Source of the DNA: Clostridium porci
GTDB taxonomy: Bacteria > Bacillota > Clostridia > Lachnospirales > Lachnospiraceae
NCBI RefSeq assembly: GCF_009696375.1
Contig: NZ_VUMD01000018.1
Span: 1 to 64,000 of the forward strand
DNA: 64,000 nucleotides
Reading direction: 5' to 3'
Part shown: one piece after another, positions 11,134-20,647 of the stretch
Numbering within the stretch: position 1 is the stretch's first letter
Layout: every line of letters starts with the position of its first letter
Program-made: the position numbers and the translations under genes
Notes under the pieces: model-generated
What the model saw: only the letters and a program-made list of their open reading frames with translations
Told to the model about the DNA's origin: nothing
The model's database searches: none

Positions 11134-11508
11134 ATGGCTGATGAAAATCGCAGTACCCATAAATTATATGAAAAGGATAAAATTGGTGAGGTACAAATTG
11201 CAGACGAGGTAGTGGCAATCATTGCCGGGCTGGCGGCTACGGAGGTGGAAGGCGTGGATTCTATGGCAGGGAATATCACCAATGAGCTGGTGGGCAAGCT
11301 GGGGATGAAAAACCTCGGCAAAGGCGTCAAGGTGGATGTGACGGAGGAGCATGTGTCTGTTGATCTGTCCTTAAATATCCGGTATGGCTTTAATATTCCC
11401 GCAGTCAGCGAGCAGGTTCAGGAAAAGGTAAGTGCGGCCATTGAGAATATGACCGGACTTACGGTTCTGGATGTGAATGTTAAGATTGCCGGGGTCAATA
11501 TGGAATAG
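11134..11508 (+). CDS. Asp23/Gls24 family protein (YqhY-like)
   Basis: 124 residues of the Asp23/Gls24 envelope-stress domain (ADEVVAIIAGLAATEVEGVDSM..., VSVDLSLNIRYGFNIPAVSEQVQEKV, ENMTGLTVLDVNVKIAGV). In Bacillus subtilis the ortholog YqhY lies beside nusB and is linked to acetyl-CoA carboxylase homeostasis; the neighbour nusB supports that assignment. A GTG directly before the ATG is an alternative start, since the GGAGG is 6 bases from GTG and 9 from ATG. It has its own promoter and terminator, so it is a single-gene transcript. Confidence 0.93.
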   Translation: MADENRSTHKLYEKDKIGEVQIADEVVAIIAGLAATEVEGVDSMAGNITNELVGKLGMKNLGKGVKVDVTEEHVSVDLSLNIRYGFNIPAVSEQVQEKVSAAIENMTGLTVLDVNVKIAGVNME

Positions 11509-11543
11509 GGCATGTATAAGATAAAAAGGAAGCGTTAGATGAG

Positions 11544-11588
11544 AACACTCCCCGGAGCGTTGCCTGGGGAGTGTTTATACATTTTTTA
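11544..11588 (+). terminator. terminator after asp23
   Basis: Perfect ten-base arms AACACTCCCC / GGGGAGTGTT around a 12-base loop, then TATACATTTTTTATT. It directly abuts the nusB promoter. Confidence 0.8.
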
Positions 11589-11617
11589 TTGTTTTTATAC
11601 AACGATTTTGCTATAAT
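11589..11617 (+). promoter_or_regulatory. promoter of the nusB operon
   Basis: TTGTTT, 17-base spacer, TATAAT. The -35 is moderate and the -10 is perfect. Confidence 0.6.
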
Positions 11618-11707
11618 GATTACAGCATAGCTCTTTTTAAAGGGCTTACAAGTAACAGGAAAGGAAAATGTACGAAGGGCCCCGGCTTTTTAGTACAAGC
11701 AGAGAAG

Positions 11708-12199
11708 ATGACCAGAAGAGATTTGCGGGAGCACTGCTTTAAAATGCTGTTCTCGGCGGACTTTTATCCAACTATGGAGGAAGCAATCGCCCAGCTGGAT
11801 CAGTATTTCCAGTCACCGGAGGAGGATGACGCAGACCAGTCAGGCGTTCTTGAGGTATTGCATAAAGTAGAACTAAAACCGGCTGACAGTGAATATCTTC
11901 AGGCCAGAACAGCAATGATAATGGAGAGGATACCGGAGATAGATGAAAAGCTGAACCAGGTAGCAGCCGGTTGGACGACCAGGCGGATGGGAAAGGTAGA
12001 GCTTACCATCTTGCGTCTGGCAATCTTTGAGCTGCTGTTTGATGATACCATTCCAACCAAGGTATCTATCAACGAGGCGGTAGAGCTGGCTAAAAAGTTC
12101 GGAGGAAAGGATTCGCCTGCATTTGTCAATGGGATTCTTGCAAGATGTATGCCTAAAGACGATAAGGGAGGGGATACGGACAGCCCAGAACAGGTATAA
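11708..12199 (+). CDS. nusB: transcription antitermination factor NusB
   Basis: 163 residues, all-helical NusB fold: N-terminal RRDLREHCFKMLFSADFYP and C-terminal GWTTRRMGKVELTILRLAIFELLFDDTIPTKVSINEAVELAKKF with DSPAFVNGILA, the most conserved NusB segment. It acts with NusE (S10) on boxA RNA to prevent early termination of rRNA transcription. It heads a run of tightly spaced genes (xseA begins three bases after its stop). Confidence 0.98.
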   Translation: MTRRDLREHCFKMLFSADFYPTMEEAIAQLDQYFQSPEEDDADQSGVLEVLHKVELKPADSEYLQARTAMIMERIPEIDEKLNQVAAGWTTRRMGKVELTILRLAIFELLFDDTIPTKVSINEAVELAKKFGGKDSPAFVNGILARCMPKDDKGGDTDSPEQV

Positions 12200-12202
12200 G
12201 CT

Positions 12203-13495
12203 ATGGCAAGCGTTTATACTGTGACACAGGTAACTGCATATATCAAAAACATGTTTACCCAGGACTTCGCCCTGAACCGTATTTCTATTAAGGGGGAAGT
12301 CTCTAATTGTAAGTACCATACATCTGGTCATATTTATTTTACATTAAAGGACGGCGGCGCTCAGATAGCCGCTGTTATGTTTGCGGGACAGAGAAAGGGG
12401 CTTGCTTTTCAGCTGGAGGAGGGCCAGGAGGTTACAGTATCGGGAACCGTGGATGTATACCAGAGGGATGGCAGATATCAGCTCTATGCCAAGGAGATTA
12501 CCAGAGAGGGCAGGGGAGTTCTCTTTGAGCGGTTTGAGAAGCTTCGGAATGAGCTGGAGGAGATGGGCATGTTTGACCCTATTTATAAGCAGCCCATTCC
12601 CAGATACGCGCAACGGATAGGAATCGTTACGGCTGCTACAGGAGCGGCCATACAGGATATTATGAACATTTCCGCAAGGAGAAATCCATATGTGCAGCTG
12701 ATTCTATATCCGGCTATGGTTCAGGGGGAGCAGGCTAAGTTCAGCATTGTGAAGGGAATCAAGACGCTGGACGCTTTGGGGCTGGATGTGCTGATTGTAG
12801 GGAGAGGAGGAGGCTCCATAGAGGATTTGTGGGCCTTTAATGAAGAAATAGTGGCTAGAGCAATTTTTAACTGTTCTACGCCGGTTATCTCAGCGGTAGG
12901 ACACGAAACGGATGTGACCATAGCCGATTATGTGGCGGATATGCGGGCGCCCACCCCCTCGGCTGCCGCGGAGCTGGCAGTGTTTGAATACAGCCGGTTT
13001 GAGGCCCAGGTGAATCAGTATAGGGAAATGCTGGATCGATGGATGGGACGTATGATAGAGAGGAACCGGTTCCGTCTAGAGCAGTGCAGGACGAAAATGA
13101 GGCTCCATAATCCGGTTCGTCAGTTGAACGACAGGCGTCAGAGACTGGCTGACATTGTAAATTTCCTGGAGAGCTATATGGAAAACAAAATTCAGGAAAA
13201 TCGGCGAACGCTGACTGACAGAAGCATGAGCCTGAAACGCCTTATGGGGGAGGAGATGAAAGACAGCCGTCACAGGCTGGCTCTGATGGCAGGCAGGCTG
13301 GAGGGGACATCTCCTCTTAAAAAGCTTAAGGGGGGCTATGGCTTTATCACAGACGCATCAGGTAAGGGGCTTAAGTCCGTGGCCCAGGCCCAGGTGGGAG
13401 ATATGATTGAAATACAGGTAAGGGACGGACAGGTGAGAGCACAGGTAAAGGAGATTGAGAGGGCGTCTAAAACGCTGATAGGAAGCGAGGAGTAG
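12203..13495 (+). CDS. xseA: exodeoxyribonuclease VII large subunit
   Basis: 430 residues: N-terminal OB fold (SVYTVTQVTAYIKNMFTQDFALNRISIKGEVSNCK), catalytic core with the family motif GHETDVTIADYVADMRAPTPSAAAE, long coiled-coil arms (about residues 270-380) and a C-terminal segment with GYGFIT. With XseB it forms the ssDNA exonuclease that trims single strands in repair. The gene order nusB-xseA-xseB-ispA is conserved in Firmicutes. Confidence 0.98.
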   Translation: MASVYTVTQVTAYIKNMFTQDFALNRISIKGEVSNCKYHTSGHIYFTLKDGGAQIAAVMFAGQRKGLAFQLEEGQEVTVSGTVDVYQRDGRYQLYAKEITREGRGVLFERFEKLRNELEEMGMFDPIYKQPIPRYAQRIGIVTAATGAAIQDIMNISARRNPYVQLILYPAMVQGEQAKFSIVKGIKTLDALGLDVLIVGRGGGSIEDLWAFNEEIVARAIFNCSTPVISAVGHETDVTIADYVADMRAPTPSAAAELAVFEYSRFEAQVNQYREMLDRWMGRMIERNRFRLEQCRTKMRLHNPVRQLNDRRQRLADIVNFLESYMENKIQENRRTLTDRSMSLKRLMGEEMKDSRHRLALMAGRLEGTSPLKKLKGGYGFITDASGKGLKSVAQAQVGDMIEIQVRDGQVRAQVKEIERASKTLIGSEE

Positions 13496-13500
13496 GGGAT

Positions 13501-13737
13501 ATGCCGCGTAAGAAAGCAGAGGAAACCAAGCCGGTGGAAAGCCAGGGCGGAATTGAAGAGAATTTTGCCGCTCTGGAAAAAATGATAGGAAAGCTGGAAG
13601 CTGGGGATAATACACTGGAGGAGTCATTTTCCTGCTATGAGGCAGGGATGAAGCTGGTGAAAGCCTTGAGCCTACAGATCGATAAGGTAGAAAAACAAAT
13701 TCAGATATTGAGCGAGGGTGATGAAAATGAGTGCTAA
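13501..13737 (+). CDS. xseB: exodeoxyribonuclease VII small subunit
   Basis: 78 residues; core NFAALEKMIGKLEAGDNTLEESFSCYEAGMKLVKAL matches the XseB helical hairpin. AGGAGTAGGGGAT overlapping the end of xseA gives the ribosome binding site. Its 3' end overlaps ispA. Confidence 0.97.
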   Translation: MPRKKAEETKPVESQGGIEENFAALEKMIGKLEAGDNTLEESFSCYEAGMKLVKALSLQIDKVEKQIQILSEGDENEC

Positions 13738-14638
13738 GGAAATATTCAAGCAGGAACTAACAAAACGTACAGAGGAAATTGACCAGCTGCTGGAACAATA
13801 TCTTCCCAAGGAGACAGGGCAGCAAAAAACCATACTGGAGGCCATGAACTACAGTGTGAGAGCCGGAGGAAAGCGGCTGCGCCCTATGCTGATGCAGGAG
13901 GTCTGCCGTCTGTTTACAGGTGCGGTTCTGGATACAGTGCCGCCTTTTATGGCTGCTGTTGAGCTGATTCATACCTCATCTCTGGTTCACGATGATCTGC
14001 CTTGCATGGATGATGATATGATGCGCAGAGGCAAGGCCAGTACCTGGGCTGAGTACGGAGAGGACATGGGGGTTCTGGCAGGAGATGCCTTGATGATGTA
14101 TGCCTTTGAGACTGCCTCCTCCGCTTTTGAAGCATGTACAGAGCCGGGGGAGCTTTTGGCAGTAGGCAAGGCTATGGGAATGCTGGCCAGAAAAACCGGT
14201 GTATACGGCATGATCGGAGGACAGACGGTGGATGTGGAGCTGGCAGGAGGCCCTATTCCTAAGGATAAGCTGGATTTTATCTACCGTCTCAAGACAGGCT
14301 CCCTGATTGAAGGGTCTATGCTGATTGGAGCTCTTCTGGGAGGAGCGGCTGACGAGGACTGTAAGATAGTGGAGAATCTGGCTTCTAAGCTTGGCATGGC
14401 ATTTCAGATTCAGGACGATATACTAGATGTAACAGGAAGCGAAGCGGTTTTGGGAAAGCCGGTTAACAGCGATGAGAAAAATTCCAAGACTACCTATGTG
14501 ACTTTGGAGGGACTGGATAAGGCCAGGGAGGATGTAAAGAAGCTTTCCTGCGAAGCCATAGAGGAGCTTAATAAGCTGCCTGGGAATAATGAATTTTTAG
14601 AAGCTCTGATTCAGCTTTTGATCAGCAGGAAGAAGTAA
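13727..14638 (+). CDS. ispA: farnesyl diphosphate synthase (polyprenyl synthetase family)
   Basis: 303 residues with the two aspartate-rich prenyltransferase motifs: DDLPCMDDD (first, two residues between the aspartates) and QDDILDVTG (second). RAGGKRLRPML is the substrate-binding signature. It condenses IPP with DMAPP or GPP to farnesyl diphosphate. The chosen ATG is the third of three in-frame starts and lies six bases after GAGGGTG; GTG 13718 or ATG 13721 would add two or three residues. It sits beside dxs, so IPP supply and condensation are co-transcribed. Confidence 0.96.
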   Translation: MSAKEIFKQELTKRTEEIDQLLEQYLPKETGQQKTILEAMNYSVRAGGKRLRPMLMQEVCRLFTGAVLDTVPPFMAAVELIHTSSLVHDDLPCMDDDMMRRGKASTWAEYGEDMGVLAGDALMMYAFETASSAFEACTEPGELLAVGKAMGMLARKTGVYGMIGGQTVDVELAGGPIPKDKLDFIYRLKTGSLIEGSMLIGALLGGAADEDCKIVENLASKLGMAFQIQDDILDVTGSEAVLGKPVNSDEKNSKTTYVTLEGLDKAREDVKKLSCEAIEELNKLPGNNEFLEALIQLLISRKK

Positions 14639-14667
14639 AGTCAGATGAATGTTGGAGAAACAGCCAT

Positions 14668-16530
14668 ATGATATTGGAACGCATAAAGGGAACCAGGGAG
14701 ATAAAGGAACTGCCTCCCCAGGAGTTAAAGGCCCTTGCTCAGGAAATACGTACATTTTTAATCAGAAGCATCAGCCGCACCGGAGGCCATCTGGCTTCTA
14801 ATCTGGGGGTGGTGGAGCTGACGATTGCGCTGTATCGGACCTTGAATCTGCCTGAGGACAAGGTCATCTGGGATGTGGGCCATCAGTCCTACACCCATAA
14901 AATATTAAGCGGCCGCATGGCTGAGTTTGAGGAGCTGCGCCAGTACGGGGGACTCAGCGGTTTTCCGAAACGGAAGGAAAGCCCCTATGATTCCTTTGAT
15001 ACAGGCCACAGCTCCACCTCTATATCCGCAGGCCTGGGAATGGCCCAGGGCAGGGACATTCAGGGACAGAATTACAAGGTAGTGTCTGTGATTGGAGATG
15101 GAGCCCTAACCGGAGGCATGGCCTACGAGGCGCTGAATAATGCGGCCCGGATGAAGAAGAACTTTATTATTGTACTGAATGATAATAAAATGTCCATCTC
15201 TGAAAATGTAGGGGGCATGTCCCGCTATTTAAACGGTCTGCGTACGGGCAGCGGCTACAATGATTTAAAAAAGAATGTGGCGGATACGCTGGATCGGATT
15301 CCTCTGGTGGGTTCTGCTATGATTGATAAAATCAAGCGCACCAAAAACAGCATCAAGCAACTGTTTATTCCAGGGATGCTTTTTGAAAATATGGGTATCA
15401 CCTATCTGGGGCCTGTGGATGGTCACGATATCCAGGCTCTTTGCAAGGTGCTGCGGGAGGCTCAGAAGCTGGATCATGCGGTGCTGGTACATGTTATTAC
15501 TAAAAAGGGAAAGGGCTACCGGCCTGCTGAAAGAAATCCTTCTTACTTTCATGGGGTTGGGCCCTTTGATGTGGAAACTGGAAGGTCTGCTGCAGAGGGG
15601 GATTATCCTTCTTACACAGAGGTGTTTTCCAGAAAAATGTGCCAGATGGGAGAGCGGTATCCAAAGCTTGTGGCTGTAACGGCAGCTATGCCTGACGGCA
15701 CAGGTCTTACTGCCTTTGGAAAGAGGTTCCCGGATCGGTTTTTTGATGTGGGAATCGCAGAGGCCCACGCTGTGACATCGGCGGCAGGAATGGCGGCATC
15801 AGGTCTTAAGCCTGTGGTGGCTGTATATTCCTCCTTTCTTCAAAGGGGCTATGATCAGGTGCTTCATGATGTCTGTATCCAGAACCTTCCAGTGCTGTTT
15901 GCGGTGGATCGGGCCGGTCTGGTGGGAAGCGACGGGGAGACGCATCAGGGGATCTTCGATTATTCCTTTCTGACCTCCATTCCCAACATGAGCGTTATGG
16001 CTCCAAAGAACTTGTGGGAGCTGCGGGCTATGCTGGAGTTTGGTATGGAGTATGACAGGCCTCTGGCTATCCGGTATCCCAGAGGACAGGCTTACAGGGG
16101 ACTTAAGGAGTTTAAGCAGCCCATTGAGTATGGAAAGGGAGAGATGCTCTATGGGGAAGCAGATGTGGCTCTTTTGGCGGTGGGAAGCATGGTCAGCACA
16201 GGCGAGCATGTGCGGGAAAAGCTGAAAAGTGAAGGTGTTTCGTGCAGTCTTGCAAATGGGCGTTTTGTAAAGCCTTTTGACAGGGAGCTGGTGGATCGTC
16301 TGGCTGAAAAGCATCGCCTGATTGTGACAATGGAGGAGAATGTTTTGCAGGGGGGATATGGATTGGCTGTAACTGCTTACATTCATGAACATTTTCCTCA
16401 GGTGAAGGTTTTAAATATTGCGCTGCCGGATGCTTATGTGGAGCATGGAAATGTGTCTGTATTGAGGAAAGAGCTTAGGATTGACAGTGATTCCATTATA
16501 AAGTTTATGAAGGACGGCGGATGGCTTTGA
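14668..16530 (+). CDS. dxs: 1-deoxy-D-xylulose-5-phosphate synthase
   Basis: 620 residues, full length. Thiamine diphosphate motif GDGALTGGMAYEALNNAA, catalytic-glutamate region DVGIAEAHAVTSAAGMA, and substrate histidines SRTGGHLASNLG and WDVGHQSYTHK. It joins pyruvate and glyceraldehyde 3-phosphate as the first step of the MEP isoprenoid pathway. TTGGAGAAA precedes the ATG. Downstream of ispA after 29 bases. Confidence 0.98.
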   Translation: MILERIKGTREIKELPPQELKALAQEIRTFLIRSISRTGGHLASNLGVVELTIALYRTLNLPEDKVIWDVGHQSYTHKILSGRMAEFEELRQYGGLSGFPKRKESPYDSFDTGHSSTSISAGLGMAQGRDIQGQNYKVVSVIGDGALTGGMAYEALNNAARMKKNFIIVLNDNKMSISENVGGMSRYLNGLRTGSGYNDLKKNVADTLDRIPLVGSAMIDKIKRTKNSIKQLFIPGMLFENMGITYLGPVDGHDIQALCKVLREAQKLDHAVLVHVITKKGKGYRPAERNPSYFHGVGPFDVETGRSAAEGDYPSYTEVFSRKMCQMGERYPKLVAVTAAMPDGTGLTAFGKRFPDRFFDVGIAEAHAVTSAAGMAASGLKPVVAVYSSFLQRGYDQVLHDVCIQNLPVLFAVDRAGLVGSDGETHQGIFDYSFLTSIPNMSVMAPKNLWELRAMLEFGMEYDRPLAIRYPRGQAYRGLKEFKQPIEYGKGEMLYGEADVALLAVGSMVSTGEHVREKLKSEGVSCSLANGRFVKPFDRELVDRLAEKHRLIVTMEENVLQGGYGLAVTAYIHEHFPQVKVLNIALPDAYVEHGNVSVLRKELRIDSDSIIKFMKDGGWL

Positions 16531-16609
16531 CGGGGCAGGGGTCATGTATGGAAGGTCAGACACCTTTACAGTCCCTGGGACAGGCATAGAATTGCAGGGA
16601 GATAAAAGT

Positions 16610-17434
16610 ATGAAAGAGCGTTTGGATGTGCTGATGGTGAAGCGGAGCCTGGCAGAGTCCAGGGAGAAAGCCAAGGCGCTGATTATGTCAGGAATTGTGT
16701 ATGTAAATGATCAGAAGGAGGACAAAGCCGGCGCCGCCTTTGACGCTGAGGCAGTGATTGAGGTGAGAGGCAGCGCCCTTAAATATGTAAGCCGGGGCGG
16801 ATTAAAGCTGGAAAAGGCCATAAGCCGTTTCGGCGTTGCTCTTGAAGGCAGGGTGTGTATGGACGTAGGCGCTTCTACCGGCGGATTTACAGACTGCATG
16901 CTTCAAAATGGGGCTGCGAAGGTTTATAGCGTGGATGTAGGGCATGGACAGCTGGCCTGGAAATTAAGGAATGACAGCCGGGTTGTCTGCATGGAGAGAA
17001 CCAATATCCGCTATGTAACTCCTGGAGATATACCGGATCGGATTCAGTTTGCCAGTATTGATGTGTCCTTTATCTCTCTGACTAAGGTGCTGGGGCCTGT
17101 GAAGGAGCTTCTGACCGAGGAAGGGCAGTTGGTATGCCTTATTAAGCCACAGTTTGAGGCTGGCCGAAAGAAGGTTGGGAAAAAAGGCGTTGTCAGGGAG
17201 AAAAGCGTTCATCTTGAGGTAATTGAGAGGGTGCTCTGCTATGCTGCAAGTCTTGGCTTTGAGGCGCTGAATCTGGAGTTTTCGCCAATCAAGGGGCCGG
17301 AGGGCAACATTGAGTATCTCCTTTACCTTCAGAATCATCCTCAGGGGGAACATGTGGAGGCAGGAAGCTATAACCAGATGGCGGAGGAGACGGCCAGGGT
17401 TGTGGAGGAAGCCCATGGGGAGCTGGATAAGTAG
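16610..17434 (+). CDS. tlyA: TlyA-family rRNA 2'-O-methyltransferase
   Basis: 274 residues: N-terminal S4 RNA-binding domain (ERLDVLMVKRSLAESREKAKALIMSGIVYVNDQ) and RrmJ/FtsJ-type Rossmann methyltransferase with CMDVGASTGGFTDCML and a VGHGQLAWKLRND stretch. In mycobacteria TlyA modifies both rRNAs; here the role is by family. The ATG follows AGGGAGATAAAAGT; an upstream ATG (16544) would add 22 unconserved residues. Conserved neighbour of dxs and nadK in spore formers (YqxC). Confidence 0.93.
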   Translation: MKERLDVLMVKRSLAESREKAKALIMSGIVYVNDQKEDKAGAAFDAEAVIEVRGSALKYVSRGGLKLEKAISRFGVALEGRVCMDVGASTGGFTDCMLQNGAAKVYSVDVGHGQLAWKLRNDSRVVCMERTNIRYVTPGDIPDRIQFASIDVSFISLTKVLGPVKELLTEEGQLVCLIKPQFEAGRKKVGKKGVVREKSVHLEVIERVLCYAASLGFEALNLEFSPIKGPEGNIEYLLYLQNHPQGEHVEAGSYNQMAEETARVVEEAHGELDK

Positions 17435-17486
17435 CAGTGGACACAAAGCATATGCTTGCACAAACAAAACGGCGGGAGCCTGACTT

Positions 17487-18329
17487 ATGAGACATTTTTA
17501 TATAATTGCCAATCTGGATAAAGAATATGCAAAAGACGCCCAGGCCTTCATTAAGACCTATCTGGAAGCCAAAGGCGCGGTATGCCGCTTTCAAAGGGCT
17601 GACAATAAGGAGGGAGGCGGCGCCCACACAAGGGCCGAGGAGGTGCCGGAGGATACAGAGTGCGTTATTACCATCGGCGGAGACGGAACCTTGATACAGG
17701 CGGCCAGGGATCTGGCGGGAAGGAATATACCTATGGTGGGAGTGAACCGGGGGCATCTGGGCTATTTAAACCAAGTAAGCCGTCAGGAGGATATGGCTCC
17801 TGTGATGGACGCCCTTCTGGAAGACCGTTATCACCTGGAACGGCGTATGATGATTAAGGGAACGGTCTGCCATGAGGGAAAGACAGTTCTGGAGGATATT
17901 GCCTTAAATGAGATTGCGGTAACTAGGCTGGTTCCTCTTAAGGTGCTGCGCTACAATGTGTATGTAAATGATGAATATCTCAACGAGTACGCCGCGGACG
18001 GAGTGCTGGTGGCTACCCCCACAGGCTCCACCGCCTACAATCTGTCAGCGGGCGGGCCTGTGATTGCGCCGGCAGCTAGGATGATGGTCCTTACGCCTAT
18101 TTGTTCTCATTCCTTAAACGCCAGAAGCATTGTGCTGGCTCCAGAGGATAAAATACGGATCAGGCTCTTAAATAAAGGCCAGGTAGTGTCCTTTGACGGG
18201 GATACGTTTATGGAGCTGGCAGAAGGGGACAGTATTTGGATAGAAGGCTCTCAGATGCAGACGGTTATGGTAAAACTGAGGCAGATATCATTTATGCAGA
18301 ATTTAAGCAATCATCTGGCTAGGATGTAA
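17487..18329 (+). CDS. nadK: NAD kinase
   Basis: 280 residues. Motif IGGDGTLIQAARDL is the GGDG site, followed by GVNRGHLGYL and NEIAVTR, and DGVLVATPTGSTAYNLSAGGP, all NAD kinase signatures. It phosphorylates NAD to NADP using ATP or polyphosphate. GCGGGAGCCTGACTT gives a moderate ribosome binding site. Confidence 0.98.
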   Translation: MRHFYIIANLDKEYAKDAQAFIKTYLEAKGAVCRFQRADNKEGGGAHTRAEEVPEDTECVITIGGDGTLIQAARDLAGRNIPMVGVNRGHLGYLNQVSRQEDMAPVMDALLEDRYHLERRMMIKGTVCHEGKTVLEDIALNEIAVTRLVPLKVLRYNVYVNDEYLNEYAADGVLVATPTGSTAYNLSAGGPVIAPAARMMVLTPICSHSLNARSIVLAPEDKIRIRLLNKGQVVSFDGDTFMELAEGDSIWIEGSQMQTVMVKLRQISFMQNLSNHLARM

Positions 18330-18345
18330 GGAGGACAGGCAGTTC

Positions 18346-18798
18346 ATGAAGGTAGAGCGTCACAGTAAGATTGTGGAATTAATTGGGAAATACGAAATAG
18401 AAACTCAGGAGGAATTGGCGGTAAAGCTGAACGAGGCCGGCTTTAACGTGACTCAGGCTACCGTATCCAGAGATATCAGGGAGCTGAAACTGACAAAGAT
18501 GCAGGCGGAAAGCGGGCGTCAGCGCTATATGGTGTTGGAAAGTCCCGGAGGAACCTCTGCTATTAAGTTTATCCGAATTTTAAAGGACGGCTTTGCATCC
18601 ATGGACATGGCCCAGAATATTCTGGTGATTAAGACGGTATCCGGCATGGCTATGGCCGTGGCTGCGGCTTTGGACGCTATCCAGTTTACGGAGATTGTGG
18701 GATGTATTGCGGGTGATGACACCATCATGTGCGCGATCCGCAGCGTGGACGACACGATTATTGTGATGGAAAAGATCAAAAAAATGGTGGAGGACTAG
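18346..18798 (+). CDS. argR: arginine repressor ArgR/AhrC
   Basis: 150 residues: N-terminal winged helix (RHSKIVELIGKYEIETQEELAVKLNEAGFNVTQATVSRDIRELKL) and C-terminal oligomerisation/arginine-binding domain with EIVGCIAGDDTIMC. No arg gene is nearby; its place before recN is the conserved Firmicutes order, so regulation is in trans. Confidence 0.98.
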   Translation: MKVERHSKIVELIGKYEIETQEELAVKLNEAGFNVTQATVSRDIRELKLTKMQAESGRQRYMVLESPGGTSAIKFIRILKDGFASMDMAQNILVIKTVSGMAMAVAAALDAIQFTEIVGCIAGDDTIMCAIRSVDDTIIVMEKIKKMVED

Positions 18799-18829
18799 GG
18801 TGTGTACCATAAGGAAGAAGGGGTGAAGG

Positions 18830-20488
18830 ATGTTACTGGAGCTGCATGTAAAGAATTTGGCTCTCATTGAGAAAGCGGATGTGGAATTTGGTGAAGGGCT
18901 CAATATACTTACAGGAGAGACAGGAGCCGGAAAATCTATCATCATTGGCTCTGTAACCATGGCTTTGGGGGGCAAGGCCTCCAGGGACAGCATACGCCAG
19001 GGGGCGGAGTACGCTTATATTGAGCTGGTTTTTGAGCTCCGGGGAGAGGAGAAGCTGCGCTCCTTAAAAGCGCTGGACGTAGAGCCTGCGGAGGACGGAC
19101 TGGTAATCATATCCAGGAAAATCATGCCTTCCAGAAGCGTAAGCAAAATTAATGACGAGACTGTGACAACGGCTAGGCTGCGCCAGATTACAGGTATTCT
19201 TCTGGACATTCACGGCCAGCATGAGCACCAGTCGCTGCTGTACAAATCCAAACACCTGGAGATTCTGGATGCTTATGCAAAGCAGACGACGCTGCCTGTT
19301 AAGATGAATATTGGTAAAGAATATCAGATCTATCGAGCGCTTAAGGAGCGTTTGGAGGGTTTGGGACTGGATTTGGAAAGCCGCGTCCGGGAGGCGGATT
19401 TTCTGAGGTTTGAGATTCAGGAGATAGAGGAGGCCAATCTAAAGGAAGGGGAGGAGGAGGCTCTTGCCGCTGCCTACCGCCGCTTTGTCCATTCCCGGAA
19501 GATAGGGGAGAGCCTGGGAGCTGCTTATGGGGCTCTGGAGGGAGAGTGGCTTTCCAGAGCCTTGAAGGAAACCGGGCAGGCGGCGGAGTTTGATGGGGCA
19601 TTGGAGCGTCTGAGGGATCAGCTGTATGACGCGGACGCCATTGTTCAGGATGTGAGACGGGAAATATCCTCCTACATAGAGTCAATGGAGTTTGACCAGG
19701 AAACCTTTTTAGAGATAGAGGAACGTCTGGATTTGCTCCATAGTCTTCAGTCCAAGTATGGGGCTACGGTGGAGCTGATAAACCAGAAATTAGCTGAAAA
19801 AAGGAAACGCCTGGAGGAATTGGAGGATTATGACAATCGCAGGGAGCAAACAGAGAAGGAACTTGCTGCCTGCGTGAATCGATTGGAGGGATTCTGCGCA
19901 CAATTATCAGAGATCCGTAAAAAAGCGTCTAAAGTATTGGTGAAGAAAATTAAGGATGGTCTTACAGATCTGAATTTTCTGGATGTGGAATTTGAGATGG
20001 AGTTTGAACGGCTGGAGCATTTTACCTCTTCCGGCTGGGATGAGGCTCAGTTTCTGATCTCTACTAATCCGGGCCAGCCTGTAAAGCCCCTTAAGGACGT
20101 GGCTTCCGGAGGCGAGCTATCCAGAATTATGCTGGCTATTAAGACCGTGCTGGCAGATACCGACGATATTCCTACAGTGATTTTTGATGAGGTTGATACG
20201 GGAATCAGCGGGCGTACGGCCCAGAAGGTGTCGGAAAAGCTGAGACTGATTGCAGGGAGCCATCAGGTGATTTGCATCACCCATCTGCCTCAGATAGCGG
20301 CTATGGCGGATTCACATTTTGAAATTGCAAAAACTTCCAGAGAAGGAAGGACGCTGACAACCATCCGCCTGCTGGACAGAAGGGAGTCCATACAGGAGCT
20401 TGCAAGACTTTTAGGAGGTGCGAAGATAACAGAGGCGGTTCTGCATAATGCGGAGGAGATGAAGGAATTGGCAGACAGAACAAAATAA
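18830..20488 (+). CDS. recN: DNA repair protein RecN
   Basis: 552 residues of an SMC-like ATPase: Walker A GETGAGKSIIIG, two coiled-coil arms, ABC signature ASGGELSRIMLAIKT, Walker B TVIFDEVDTGISG and a histidine switch ICITHLPQIAAMAD. It acts early in double-strand break repair, gathering ends on the nucleoid. GAAGGGGTGAAGG precedes the ATG. Confidence 0.98.
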   Translation: MLLELHVKNLALIEKADVEFGEGLNILTGETGAGKSIIIGSVTMALGGKASRDSIRQGAEYAYIELVFELRGEEKLRSLKALDVEPAEDGLVIISRKIMPSRSVSKINDETVTTARLRQITGILLDIHGQHEHQSLLYKSKHLEILDAYAKQTTLPVKMNIGKEYQIYRALKERLEGLGLDLESRVREADFLRFEIQEIEEANLKEGEEEALAAAYRRFVHSRKIGESLGAAYGALEGEWLSRALKETGQAAEFDGALERLRDQLYDADAIVQDVRREISSYIESMEFDQETFLEIEERLDLLHSLQSKYGATVELINQKLAEKRKRLEELEDYDNRREQTEKELAACVNRLEGFCAQLSEIRKKASKVLVKKIKDGLTDLNFLDVEFEMEFERLEHFTSSGWDEAQFLISTNPGQPVKPLKDVASGGELSRIMLAIKTVLADTDDIPTVIFDEVDTGISGRTAQKVSEKLRLIAGSHQVICITHLPQIAAMADSHFEIAKTSREGRTLTTIRLLDRRESIQELARLLGGAKITEAVLHNAEEMKELADRTK

Positions 20489-20520
20489 AGCAGATTGAAA
20501 TTCTCAGTACGGATCATACT

Positions 20521-20557
20521 AAGAAAGAGGCAATGGGCATGCTTCTTTCTTTTTTTT
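20521..20557 (+). terminator. terminator after recN
   Basis: AAGAAAGA and TCTTTCTT arms around a GGCAATGGGCATGCT loop, followed by eight T. It separates the housekeeping run from spoIVB. Confidence 0.8.
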
Positions 20558-20647
20558 AGCCTTTGAGGTCAAACCACTGTGGGAAATACATGTCCGGCGC
20601 CCTGAATGTAATGATATTAGAGTATGACTATATAAGGAGGCAGGGCA

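Noticed and set aside
20560-20647. Sigma-G promoter before spoIVB
   Set aside because: A GAATG element is present but no fitting -10 at the right distance.
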